Of a stretch of DNA of 28,162 nt, positions 14,737-23,110 are shown piece after piece. Position 1 is the stretch's first letter, and each line of letters begins with the position of its first letter. The notes below the pieces were generated by a model, which saw only the letters and a program-made list of their open reading frames with translations, had not been told where the DNA came from and did no database searches. A program made the translations under genes and the position numbers. Origin of the DNA: an uncultured Oscillospiraceae bacterium (GTDB lineage Bacteria > Bacillota > Clostridia > Oscillospirales > Oscillospiraceae); contig CAJUQN010000027.1 of assembly GCA_910588625.1 (NCBI GenBank), forward strand, positions 1 through 28,162. Direction: 5' to 3'.

Positions 14737-16539
14737 TTAGTACTTGCTAAACACGCTGGCGGCGGAGCCGCTGCCGGAAGAGGAATCATAGCTGTCCTCA
14801 TAGGAAGAGGAACTGGCGGGAGCCGCGCTGTAAGCGGGCTGGGGCTTGGGCATATAGCCATCCTGGCGCAGCTTGAAGCGGCTGAGCAGCTCCTTCATCA
14901 GGGCGGCCTGGCTGGACAGCTCCTCGCTGGCGGCGGCGGACTCCTCGCTGGTGGCGGAGTTGGTCTGCACCACGGAGGAAATCTGGTCAATGCCCTCGGT
15001 CACCTGGGCGATGGCCTCGGACTCCTCCTCGGCGGCCTTGGTGATCTGCTGAACGGCCTCCAGCACCTTGCTGGAGCTCTCCACGGTCATGTTCAGGGAG
15101 TCGGAAACCTTCTGAACGATCTCGTTGCCTTCCTTCACGGAGATGATGGAACGGTCGATAAGCTCTTTGGTAGCCTTGGCCGCCTCGTCGGACTTGGCGG
15201 ACAGGTTGCGCACCTCGTCGGCGACCACGGCAAAGCCCTTGCCGGCGCTGCCCGCCCGGGCGGCCTCAACAGCGGCGTTCAGAGCCAGAATATTGGTCTG
15301 GAAGGCGATGTTCTCAATGGTGGCAATAATCTTGCCGATCTCAGCGGAGGAGTCGGAGATCTTCTCCATGGCCTCCACCATCTGGCGCATATACTCGGAG
15401 CTCTCGTTGATACGCTGACCGGCATCCTGGGAGTGGCCCATGGCCTCTTCGCTACTCTGGGCATTCTTGCGGGAGTTGTTGGAGATCTCGGCGATGGTGG
15501 CGGACAGCTCCTCCACAGCGCTGGCCTGCTCGGTGGCGCCCTGGGCCAGGGACTGAGCGCCGGTGGACACCTGCTCGGCGCCGGCGGACACCTGCTCGGC
15601 GCTCTGGTTGATCTGAGTCAGGGCGTCGCTGAGGCTGCGGTTGATGGCGCGCACGGAGGTAAGCACGCTGCTCAGAGCGCCCACGTACATCTTCTCGTCC
15701 TTGGTGCGCACGTCGAAGTTACCGTTGCCCATTTCCTCCAGCAGATGGCACTCGTCGCTGATGACCTCGTTGAGAACGTTCTGGCTGGTACGCAAGGCAT
15801 CGCACATCTCGCCCAGCTCACTGGTGCTGTGGTAGTCCACGGGGATATCCAGCTTACCCCGGCTAAAGCCCTCCAGGGCGGTATGTACCTGCTCTGCGGG
15901 GACAACGATGCTCTTGATGATGAGCAGAGCGATACGCAGTACAATAGTGGTGGCAATGACCATGGCGGCCAGAATGACGCCGATGGCAATATTAGAAATC
16001 ATGCTCTGTTGTGCAATGATCTCCTCCTGCTTCTGCTGGAGCTTGGCAGCCAGGGTGTCGCCGGCTGTGGCGGCGGCCTTCAGCCTGGGGGAGCAGGAGG
16101 AGGCGATCATGCCGGCGGCCTCCGTGCGACTCTCGGCCGTGTTGTTGCGGGCTACGGTGACGATGTTCTGGGCCTCGACTTCCCACTCTCTGACCGTATT
16201 GACAAAGCTGTTCAGCTCAGTCTTGTCATTCAGGGGATAAATCTTATCCAACTCATCCAGACGCGTGGTCAGCTCAGACACCTTTTCCATAGCGGTATCC
16301 AAGTTGGACATATCGCCGCCCAGCACCGCGTCGCGCAGGCTGCGCCCGGCAATATTGTAGTCAATGCGGCACTCAGAAACAATGTCGTTGGCGCCGACAT
16401 AATCCTCAAGGATGTCGGTATACTGGTTCTTCTGTATGGTCATCAGGATAATGGATGCGATGATGATGATCACAGAGACGATGACGGTGACCCCGAACCC
16501 CAGGATCAGGCTTTTTTTGATCTTCATGTTTTTGATCAT
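14737..16539 (-). CDS. Methyl-accepting chemotaxis protein (transmembrane receptor)
   Basis: A 600-residue receptor: membrane helix 1 at about 10-34, an extracellular helical sensor of four-helix-bundle type (35-180), membrane helix 2 at about 182-208, HAMP domain to about 262, then a long cytoplasmic coiled coil. The signalling tip is the usual NIAFQTNILALNAAVEAARA near residues 406-427, where CheA and CheW bind. Glu/Gln-rich heptads (e.g. NQSAEQVSAGAEQVSTGAQS) offer methylation and deamidation sites for CheR, CheB and CheD. The Ser-rich tail ends SVFSKY without an NWETF-like tether. AGGAGG lies about 9 bases before the ATG. It starts 37 bases after the FtsE-like gene. The ligand cannot be read from sequence. 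Confidence 0.96.
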   Translation of the reverse strand: MIKNMKIKKSLILGFGVTVIVSVIIIIASIILMTIQKNQYTDILEDYVGANDIVSECRIDYNIAGRSLRDAVLGGDMSNLDTAMEKVSELTTRLDELDKIYPLNDKTELNSFVNTVREWEVEAQNIVTVARNNTAESRTEAAGMIASSCSPRLKAAATAGDTLAAKLQQKQEEIIAQQSMISNIAIGVILAAMVIATTIVLRIALLIIKSIVVPAEQVHTALEGFSRGKLDIPVDYHSTSELGEMCDALRTSQNVLNEVISDECHLLEEMGNGNFDVRTKDEKMYVGALSSVLTSVRAINRSLSDALTQINQSAEQVSAGAEQVSTGAQSLAQGATEQASAVEELSATIAEISNNSRKNAQSSEEAMGHSQDAGQRINESSEYMRQMVEAMEKISDSSAEIGKIIATIENIAFQTNILALNAAVEAARAGSAGKGFAVVADEVRNLSAKSDEAAKATKELIDRSIISVKEGNEIVQKVSDSLNMTVESSSKVLEAVQQITKAAEEESEAIAQVTEGIDQISSVVQTNSATSEESAAASEELSSQAALMKELLSRFKLRQDGYMPKPQPAYSAAPASSSSYEDSYDSSSGSGSAASVFSKY

Positions 16540-16576
16540 GGACTCTTCCTCCTCGATTTCTTACTGTGATAGGTAT

Positions 16577-17353
16577 TTATATGAAATCGGTTCTGAGCTT
16601 GGTAAAGACCAGGGGTTTCCTGTCCCTCTCCAGCACGTCGCCGTATTTTCCTTTTTTCTCGTCCGTAACCACCCGGCCGCCGGACATCGTGATAACCCGC
16701 CGTCGGAGAATGTTCACATACTGGCTGTCATGGGTGGCCATGATGACCGTGGTGCCCCGGCGGTTCACGTCGTTGAGCAAGTGGAGCATATCCCAGATGC
16801 TATCGTCGTCCAGGTTGGCAGTGACCTCGTCCAGAATGAGGATAGGCGGGCTGCTGATCAGCGCCCGGGCCAGCTCCACCCGGCGGCACTCGCCGATGGA
16901 CAGCTCTACGGGGTAGCGCTTCTCCACGCCCTTCATCCCCACCAGGCCCAGCACCTTCTTGATGCGGATGTCCACCACCTTGGAACTCTCCCGTCCCAAG
17001 GCAATCTGAGACGCCAGGGCCAGGTTCTCCTCAATGGTCTTTTTCCGGATCAGGGTGGGGTCCTGCCAGATCTTGCCAAACATCACCGACATCCGGTTCC
17101 GGCTGAGGAACAACGCCCGGCTCAGGTCCTTGTCCCCCAGGTACACTGTCCCCCGGGTGGGCTTGGTCTCGCCAGTGATGAGCCGCAGCAGGGTGCTTTT
17201 CCCCGCTCCGCTGCCCCCAACCACAAAGACGAACTCTCCCTGGTGGATGTTCAGCTCCACGTCCTCCACGCCGGTATCCTGGTGGACAGGCCCCTTGCGT
17301 TTTCGCTTAGGCTTATAAAATTTTGAAACATGATCCAAATAAATGGTGGGCAT
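16577..17353 (-). CDS. FtsE-like ABC transporter ATP-binding protein, no adjacent FtsX
   Basis: A 258-residue nucleotide-binding subunit: Walker A GGSGAGKST (46-54), Q-loop Q97 in KIWQDPTLI, signature LSIGE (151-155), Walker B ILILDE (171-176), switch H208 in IMATHD. The NRRGTTVIMATHDS stretch is close to FtsE, which with FtsX activates septal cell-wall hydrolases. Two departures: a basic insertion KPKRKRKGPV near residues 14-23, and Ile in place of the second Gly of the usual LSGGE/Q signature. No membrane permease is next to it; downstream on the same strand is an MCP. GGTAGGAGAC precedes the ATG. ABC ATPase identity is certain; the FtsE role is less so. Confidence 0.88.
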   Translation of the reverse strand: MPTIYLDHVSKFYKPKRKRKGPVHQDTGVEDVELNIHQGEFVFVVGGSGAGKSTLLRLITGETKPTRGTVYLGDKDLSRALFLSRNRMSVMFGKIWQDPTLIRKKTIEENLALASQIALGRESSKVVDIRIKKVLGLVGMKGVEKRYPVELSIGECRRVELARALISSPPILILDEVTANLDDDSIWDMLHLLNDVNRRGTTVIMATHDSQYVNILRRRVITMSGGRVVTDEKKGKYGDVLERDRKPLVFTKLRTDFI

Positions 17354-17404
17354 AAAAGTCTCCTACCTGTCCTGCGGGCTTGAATAAGGTCAAATTTCTT
17401 TCCA

Positions 17405-17432
17405 TTGAAAACGGTCGGATTTCTGTTATAAT
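17405..17432 (+). promoter_or_regulatory. Sigma-A promoter of the C39-like peptidase gene
   Basis: TTGAAA (17405-17410) and a perfect TATAAT (17427-17432) are separated by 16 bases, placing the transcript start about 28 bases before the GTG. This also shows that the upstream in-frame ATG at 17380 is not the translation start. No clear promoter is seen for the divergent minus-strand operon. Confidence 0.8.
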
Positions 17433-17466
17433 AGAGACAAATCTCAGTTTGAGAGGAGGTGCGCAG

Positions 17467-18426
17467 GTGAAACGAGATAACCGCTCCGGCCGTCTGGTCC
17501 GGAACATCATACTGGTCGCTCTGCTGGCCGTGCTCTGCATCGGCGGAGTGGAGTTGGCTGCCTGCCGCCACTTCGCGCCGGAGACCTACGACCGGATCGT
17601 GGCCCCCGTCCGCTACGCCGCCACCGTGGTGGCGGACACCGGCAAGGCCGCGCTGAACGCCGCCGGACAGTTTTGTAACAGCGTGGCTGTCAAAACTGTA
17701 GAGCTTGCCACACAGGCCGCCCAGCATGTATCGAACCTGGCCGCACAAACTGCTGACGCTTTAGATGAGCTCATCAATGGCCCGGAAGTGGTTATCCTCC
17801 AGGTGGTCACTCCACCCCCCGAGGACTCTCAGCCCCCCGTCACAGACCCGCCCTCCACTCAGGTGATGGAGGTGAACGGCCAACAGGTGCTCACCGGCGG
17901 CGTGGCCCCGGTCACCTATTTCTGCCAGTCCGATGAGGAGTGGGCCGACCAGCCCTATGGCACCGACCCCATCGGCCCCTACGGCTGCGGACCCACGGCG
18001 ATGGCCATGGCCATCGCCAGCCTGACGGACACCGACACCGACCCGGCAAAGATGGCCGCCTGGGCAGTGGAGCACGGCTACTGGGCCCGGCGGAGTGGTT
18101 CTTACCACTCTATTGTCCTGGGCACTGCCCGGGGCTTCGGGCTGGAGGCCGAGACAGTCGCCGACCGCACTGTAAATACGCTTTACGATCTGCTCAGCTC
18201 TGGCCACATGATGGTGGCCCTGATGGGCAAGGGCCATTTCACCACTGGTGGCCACTTCATCCTCCTGCGGGGGATGACCCTCACAGGGGAGATCCTGGTG
18301 GCCGATCCCAACAGCTTGGAGCGCAGCCTTCAAACATGGGACCCTCAGCTCATCCTAGATGAGCTGTCCTCGGCCCGGGACAACGGAGCGCCGCTGTGGT
18401 CGCTGTCCGTTTCCCCTATATCATAG
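17467..18426 (+). CDS. Membrane-anchored C39-like cysteine peptidase domain protein
   Basis: A 319-residue protein. Residues 11-33 form an uncleaved signal-anchor helix. Residues 40-105 are Ala-rich helix (AATVVADTGKAALNAAGQF) and a Pro-rich spacer follows (116-131). The C-terminal papain-like Peptidase_C39_2-type domain (about 148-315) has the catalytic Cys174 in YGCGPTAM, His263 in GGHFILLRGM and Asp280 in VADPNS. The domain should be outside the membrane. Such proteins cleave peptides or cell-wall-linked substrates; the target here is unknown, and no bacteriocin exporter or precursor is adjacent. GAGGAGGT at 17453-17460 favours GTG 17467. It is a single-gene unit with its own promoter and terminator. 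Confidence 0.85.
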   Translation: MKRDNRSGRLVRNIILVALLAVLCIGGVELAACRHFAPETYDRIVAPVRYAATVVADTGKAALNAAGQFCNSVAVKTVELATQAAQHVSNLAAQTADALDELINGPEVVILQVVTPPPEDSQPPVTDPPSTQVMEVNGQQVLTGGVAPVTYFCQSDEEWADQPYGTDPIGPYGCGPTAMAMAIASLTDTDTDPAKMAAWAVEHGYWARRSGSYHSIVLGTARGFGLEAETVADRTVNTLYDLLSSGHMMVALMGKGHFTTGGHFILLRGMTLTGEILVADPNSLERSLQTWDPQLILDELSSARDNGAPLWSLSVSPIS

Positions 18427-18446
18427 CATATTTTCTCCGCTCGTGC

Positions 18447-18488
18447 AATATCGGCCCGGTGAATCACCGGGCCGATATTTTATTTTTT
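18447..18488 (+). terminator. Intrinsic terminator after the C39-like peptidase gene
   Basis: AATATCGGCCCGGT (18447-18460) pairs perfectly with ACCGGGCCGATATT (18466-18479), loop of 5, then TATTTTTTT. The T-run is on the plus strand only, so it is less suited to end the convergent minus-strand fliD-fliS transcript. Confidence 0.92.
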
Positions 18489-18494
18489 TACCGC

Positions 18495-18893
18495 TTATTG
18501 GTAGGCAGACTTTTCACGCCCCAACCGTTGGTTCAGCATTTTGTCCCGCTCTATGATCTGCGCCAGCCGGCGCTTATTAGACGCCACCTGCTCACACAGC
18601 ATCTGCTGGGTCCTCTGAGCCGGATCAGCTGGCTGACCGCCATTGAGCATAGCCGCCAGCTGCTGGACATCCTCCGGTTCAGGCAGGGCCTCCAGCTGTT
18701 CCCGCAGGGCTTGATCCGCCGCCTGGAGCTTGCTCAAGGGCTCCTCCCGCATGGCGATGAGCATCTGGGTGCTCACCTGGTCGTTGCGGTCAATAGACTC
18801 CCCCAATTGCTGGGTCAAGTCCCACAACTCATTCAGCAGGTTGCCGGTGCGTTTCATCTGGACCAGAGCATCCATCGCAGCCTTCTCCGTCAC
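18495..18893 (-). CDS. Small helical protein in the fliT position (putative FliD chaperone)
   Basis: A 132-residue, wholly helical, Gln/Leu-rich protein with coiled-coil stretches such as GNLLNELWDLTQQLGESIDR and LREQLEALPEPEDVQQLAAM. There is no clear family signature. It follows fliS closely (3 bases between the fliS stop and the GTG at 18893), where many species encode FliT, the export chaperone of FliD. Function as FliT is inferred from position and shape alone. ATG 18875, with GGAGAAGG 5 bases upstream, is a good alternative start. Confidence 0.7.
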   Translation of the reverse strand: MTEKAAMDALVQMKRTGNLLNELWDLTQQLGESIDRNDQVSTQMLIAMREEPLSKLQAADQALREQLEALPEPEDVQQLAAMLNGGQPADPAQRTQQMLCEQVASNKRRLAQIIERDKMLNQRLGREKSAYQ

Positions 18894-18896
18894 GCC

Positions 18897-19319
18897 TCAG
18901 CCCTCCGCGGCGTCTCCGGGATGGTTGGCCGACGCCAACTCCTGCAAGGCGTTTTTGTTCGCCTCCCGGAAGGTATCCCGCAGCTCGCCCACCATGGTTC
19001 GTACCCGTTCCAGCTCAGTCTTGTTCCGGCCAGCCTTCACCCGGTTAAGTTCGAAGCCGAAATAGTCATACAACCGGTTCAGGTTCCGGCTGATGGGATA
19101 CTGCATATCCAACGTATCGTCTAGATAACGGATGATATCCAGACACCGGTCCACGCTGGCCTCAAACAGGGCGTAGTCCGCCTTATCTAGGGCCAAGCCC
19201 GCCCGGACCATGCGCTTCACAAGCTCGTCATACAGCAGCAGCAGCAGCTCGCCTGGGGTCATGTCGTTGACGCCCTGCTCCTTATAGCCCTGGTAGCCCT
19301 GGAAGCCTTTTCTGTCCAT
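18897..19319 (-). CDS. fliS: Flagellar export chaperone FliS
   Basis: FliS binds flagellin C-termini and keeps subunits unfolded for export. The 140-residue sequence has the family start YQGYKEQGVNDMTPGELLLL and YDELVKRMVRAGLAL, then the helix with LDIIRYLDDTLDMQYPISRN (about 71-90). A polar tail HPGDAAEG ends it. AAGGAGTC precedes the ATG. It lies 26 bases after fliD in the conserved fliD-fliS order. The flagellin client is not encoded in this window. Confidence 0.96.
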   Translation of the reverse strand: MDRKGFQGYQGYKEQGVNDMTPGELLLLLYDELVKRMVRAGLALDKADYALFEASVDRCLDIIRYLDDTLDMQYPISRNLNRLYDYFGFELNRVKAGRNKTELERVRTMVGELRDTFREANKNALQELASANHPGDAAEG

Positions 19320-19345
19320 TCTTGACTCCTTCTTAGTTGTGATGA

Positions 19346-22090
19346 TTAGTAGCCTGAGCCGCCGCCCATCAGGCCGGCAAACGCGGACGCCTGAGAATTC
19401 ATCTCGGCGATCAGCTGCTCCAAGCGGCTGAACTGGGTCGTATACCGGTCGATCTGATCAGACATCTTGTTCTGCCAACGCTCGATCTGGTTGTCATAGC
19501 TGTCGATCTGGCTCTTCAGGCTGTTGCTGTTCAAGGAGACGGGGGCCTTGACGGAACCTGCCCGTGTAATCAGCACGCCCTTGGGCTCGCCGGTGGTCTT
19601 GACATAGGAGTTCAGCGTGTTCTGCATGGTCTGCATCAGACCGTCGCTGGAGGCGCCGCCCTCGCGGGTCTTGGTGAAGGCGGTCTTTACCTTATCCGGG
19701 TCGCTCTCCAAGGCCGCACGGAGCTTATCCTCATCCAGGCTGATGGTGGTCAGGCCGCTCTCGTAGGAGGTGCCGATGCCGATCTCCCGCAGGGTCTGGC
19801 CGTCGGTACCGCCGGGCTGGATGGCGTTAAGCAACTTGCCGTACATACTGGACAGGATGGAGTCCCCAAACAGGATGCCCTGCTTGGCCTTCTCGTTGTA
19901 GGCCGCCAGCTCGCTCTCGGAATACTGCTCCTCCTCCTCGGCGGTGAGGGGTTCATATCGGGATTTGTCGTTCTTGGTGGCCGGCTGAGTGGAATACTGG
20001 TTCTTAATTTCGGTAATCATCGCGTTGTAATCGTTGACAAACTCCCGAATGGTGTCCACAATCTTGTCCGAGTCGGTGGTGGTCTCGAAGGTGATGGACT
20101 CAATAGCGTTCCCATCCTTATCAACATTGGAGCCGTCCTCGTTAAACGTGCCCTTCACGTTGACGGAGAGGCCATCCAGGTCAAAGCTGTTGCTGGAGCG
20201 GGTCAGGTTCTCAAACCGCTTGCCGTTAATCTCCACGTCCATGATGGCATCCTGGCCGTTGGCATAAGAGGCATTGAACTTGGCCTCAAGGGACTTCCCA
20301 TCCACTTTCAGCCCAAGGTCCACCGTTTTGCCATTCTCATCGTAGGCAACGCTATAGCCCTCGCCCGCAGCCTCTTGATTCAGCTTTTCCGCCAGCTCCT
20401 TCATCGAGGTATTCCCATCAACACGAATCGTGCCGCCGGTATTGACGCCCCGCCAGGAGATCTCCTTGCTTTCGCCCTCGCCTATGTTGAGGCCATAGGT
20501 TTCGCTGACCTTATCACTGTCTTTGCCAGGCGCGCTAAAAATGGACTTCGCCATCCCGCCGAACTCGATCTTGCTGTTGGCGCCGGTCTCGGTGGTGGTG
20601 AACTTGAACTCGTTGGTCAGCTTGGAGTAGCTCACCTTTACTCCCGCGTCTGGGTTGGCGTTAATGGCGTTCACCAGGCCCTCCAGCGTGGTGTCCTCAG
20701 TGACATTGATGTGGGCGCCGTTGACCTCAAAGTCATACAGGGCCTTGCCATTGCTGTCGATCCGAAAACCGTCCTCGTCCACCCGGTTGCCCGCGTCGTC
20801 CTCGTAGTAAATAGAACCGTTGGGGCTGGTCTTTGCTGTGGGCTTGCCATCGTAATTCTTGTAGGTGCCCCTCAGACGGTTATCCTGGCTGAACACATCG
20901 TCCGCCTTGTCCCCCAGCAGGTCCTTGACCTTCTTGCTGGTGTTGACAAAATTGGAGTCGCCGCTCTCAAAGCCCAAGGTCTTTGCGGCGGTGCCACCCA
21001 AGCTCATGGTGTCGCCCTCGCCCTTGGGTGTCAAGGACAGCTTGCCATCCGCATAGGATGCCTCGATCTTTCCCGCGCCAAAGGCCTTGTCCAACTCCCT
21101 GTTCAAGGCATCCACAAAGCTGCTGTTCGTCACGTTGCCCAAACCGTCGAGCACATCGCTCATGTTGATTGTTTTTGTTGAGCCGTTGAAGGTGATGCCC
21201 AAATCCTTGCCGGCCAGATATTCCCGGGTGGGTATTCCCCTGACCAAGGCCTGGTTGCCCGAGATGTACTCCTCGTCGGCGATGGCCTTGATGTTGCCGG
21301 TGGCAGAGCTGATCTTCACGGTGTTGCCGTTGCCCAGCCCGTCGGAGAAGGTGATCTTTCCATCCGCACCCACGTTCACCTTAATGGCCTTGTCGGCGGT
21401 GGTGCTCTCCTGAAAGCCGTTCTTTGTATAGTTATAGGTGACCTCACTGAGTTTGTTCTCGATGGCCTTGGCCAGCTTCTCGGCGTTGGACTTGCCCTCC
21501 ATCCCCTCCAGCTCATCCAGGTTCTCCAGCTCATCGAAGCTGATATCGAAAGTTGTGCCATTGGTGCCGCCATACTGGAAGGTCAGGGAGCCGGACACGG
21601 TGCTCACATTGGTTTTGCCGAGGATATCAAAGTCGTCGCCCGCAATGGACCCGGCCCCGACAAAGGGAGTGCTCTGGCCGGACACTGTGTAGGTGGCGGC
21701 AGTAGCCATCTGCTTCACAGCGTTGATCTTGATGTCGCTGTTGGTCTTGCCGCTGGCGGTGACCTTGTCCTTGTAGGTGCCCTTGACCGCAGTGTTCACC
21801 GCGTTATTAAAGAAGCTCTGGCTGAGCAGGTTGGTCTTGGAGGAATAGGAGGTATACTTCTGGTTGAAGTTCACCGCCTTGTCGATGATGCTGCGGTATG
21901 CCTCCTGCTGCCACTCCACCTTAGTTCGTTTCTTGATCAGATTTTGGATCTTCAGCTTGATGCCGGACACCGCGTTTTCGATCATCTGCTCGGTATCCAT
22001 GCCGCTGGCCAAACCGCTGAGTACGTTTCGGTTGCCGTAAATACTGCTGGTATTATAGCTGCTGTTGCTCAAACTGGTGATGGACGCCAT
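19346..22090 (-). CDS. fliD: Flagellar filament cap FliD (unusually large)
   Basis: FliD (HAP2) caps the growing filament and folds incoming flagellin. The N-terminal FliD region has NVLSGLASGMDTEQMIENAV (about 23-42) with a coiled coil after it. The C-terminal region has GILFGDSILSSMYGKLLNAI and a final coiled coil NQIERWQNKMSDQIDRY. At 914 residues it is roughly twice the common 450-500. The central part (about 290-650) carries several flagellin hook-IN-like units, for example ITFNGSTKTINMSDVL near 295, FEVNGAHINVTEDTTLEGLV near 450 and GTIRVDGNTSMKELAEKL near 555. Bases 20270-20880 look more A/T-rich. AAAGGAG precedes the ATG. No clear promoter is seen in the 186-base divergent gap with parA. 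Confidence 0.96.
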   Translation of the reverse strand: MASITSLSNSSYNTSSIYGNRNVLSGLASGMDTEQMIENAVSGIKLKIQNLIKKRTKVEWQQEAYRSIIDKAVNFNQKYTSYSSKTNLLSQSFFNNAVNTAVKGTYKDKVTASGKTNSDIKINAVKQMATAATYTVSGQSTPFVGAGSIAGDDFDILGKTNVSTVSGSLTFQYGGTNGTTFDISFDELENLDELEGMEGKSNAEKLAKAIENKLSEVTYNYTKNGFQESTTADKAIKVNVGADGKITFSDGLGNGNTVKISSATGNIKAIADEEYISGNQALVRGIPTREYLAGKDLGITFNGSTKTINMSDVLDGLGNVTNSSFVDALNRELDKAFGAGKIEASYADGKLSLTPKGEGDTMSLGGTAAKTLGFESGDSNFVNTSKKVKDLLGDKADDVFSQDNRLRGTYKNYDGKPTAKTSPNGSIYYEDDAGNRVDEDGFRIDSNGKALYDFEVNGAHINVTEDTTLEGLVNAINANPDAGVKVSYSKLTNEFKFTTTETGANSKIEFGGMAKSIFSAPGKDSDKVSETYGLNIGEGESKEISWRGVNTGGTIRVDGNTSMKELAEKLNQEAAGEGYSVAYDENGKTVDLGLKVDGKSLEAKFNASYANGQDAIMDVEINGKRFENLTRSSNSFDLDGLSVNVKGTFNEDGSNVDKDGNAIESITFETTTDSDKIVDTIREFVNDYNAMITEIKNQYSTQPATKNDKSRYEPLTAEEEEQYSESELAAYNEKAKQGILFGDSILSSMYGKLLNAIQPGGTDGQTLREIGIGTSYESGLTTISLDEDKLRAALESDPDKVKTAFTKTREGGASSDGLMQTMQNTLNSYVKTTGEPKGVLITRAGSVKAPVSLNSNSLKSQIDSYDNQIERWQNKMSDQIDRYTTQFSRLEQLIAEMNSQASAFAGLMGGGSGY

Positions 22091-22276
22091 AATAGACCGC
22101 TCCTTTCTATGACAAGCTCATGGGCGGAATGTACCGTCCCAAATGGGTTTGCAACGGGAAATTTCTAAAAATTTTTTCACAGTTTTTTTGCTCTACCTCT
22201 GTTCTTTTTTATCGACCTGTAGTATATTAAACTTAAGACTTTTCCCCAAGTTTTTGTGAAAGGGAGGGAATGTTCC

Positions 22277-23089
22277 TTGACTCAGATCATTACCGTCACC
22301 AACCAAAAGGGAGGCGTCGGAAAAACCACCACCGCCTCCGCCCTGGTGTGCGGCCTGCACCAGCGCGGCGCCAAGGTCCTGGGCATCGACCTGGACCCCC
22401 AGGGCAATCTGGGCTTCACCTTGGGACTGGACATCGGCTCGGGCAATACCGTATACGATGTATTCAAGGGGACCTGTTCCATTGAGGAGGCCATCTCGCC
22501 CACCGAGTACGGCGACATCCTGTCCTCGGACATCATGCTGTCCGCCGCCGAGGTGGAGTTCACCGCCCCCCGCCGGGAGTTCATGCTCAGTGATCTGCTC
22601 ACGGCTGTGCGGGAGCGCTACGACTTCATCATCATCGACACACCGCCCGCTTTGAACATCCTCACTGTCAACGCCTACGTGTGCTCCACCGGACTCATCG
22701 TTCCCATGGAGGCGGAGGTGCTCAGCCTGGTGGGCGTCACCCAGCTCCAGGAGACCATCGAAACCGTGCGGGACGCCTTCAACCCCAATCTGAAGGTCAT
22801 CGGTATTCTCATCAACAAGTTCAATGGACGGCTGACCTTGTCCAAGGACATTCTGGAAATGGCTCAGGTAGTAGCTGAACAGCTGGACAGCCGGGTCTTT
22901 GAGGCTAAGATTCACCGTGGCGTAGGCGTCGCCATGGCCCCGGCCCACGGGCAGAGCGTGCTGACCTATCAGCCCGAGTCCCGTCCCGCCCAGGACTTCC
23001 AGGAAATTGTGGACGCAGTGGCCGGCCAGCAGTTCCCCCGTCCCAAGCAAACGTTCCGCCAAAAGTATATTTCGAAATTTTTCAATTAG
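22277..23089 (+). CDS. ParA/Soj-family ATPase, no ParB partner
   Basis: A 270-residue ParA-type ATPase. Deviant Walker A is KGGVGKTTT with K11 and K16, followed by GIDLDPQGNLGFTLG and the Walker B region YDFIIIDTPP. ParA dimers position DNA or protein cargo. There is no parB, centromere-like repeat or flhF beside it. The C-terminus FRQKYISKFFN is basic and aromatic and could form a short amphipathic membrane-binding helix as in MinD or FlhG; this is inference. The preferred start is TTG 22277, because AGGGAGGG (22260-22267) lies 9 bases upstream; GTG 22256 would precede that site. It is followed 21 bases later by a ComFB-domain gene. Confidence 0.88.
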   Translation: MTQIITVTNQKGGVGKTTTASALVCGLHQRGAKVLGIDLDPQGNLGFTLGLDIGSGNTVYDVFKGTCSIEEAISPTEYGDILSSDIMLSAAEVEFTAPRREFMLSDLLTAVRERYDFIIIDTPPALNILTVNAYVCSTGLIVPMEAEVLSLVGVTQLQETIETVRDAFNPNLKVIGILINKFNGRLTLSKDILEMAQVVAEQLDSRVFEAKIHRGVGVAMAPAHGQSVLTYQPESRPAQDFQEIVDAVAGQQFPRPKQTFRQKYISKFFN

Positions 23090-23110
23090 AAGTGAAGGAG
23101 TATCATCATC

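Noticed and set aside
17380..17466. N-terminal extension of the C39-like peptidase from ATG 17380
   Set aside because: It would start upstream of the sigma-A promoter and includes the promoter and ribosome site; the GTG at 17467 has a strong Shine-Dalgarno.
18447..18479. GCCGATAT at 18471-18478 as a sigma-28 -10 element
   Set aside because: It is one arm of a perfect terminator hairpin and no gene starts downstream on that strand.
22200..22235. TATATT at 22223-22228 as a promoter for the ParA gene, and an AAACTT/AAGTTT inverted repeat next to it
   Set aside because: The -35 is poor and the stem is only six A/T-rich pairs; both are expected by chance in this A/T-rich gap.
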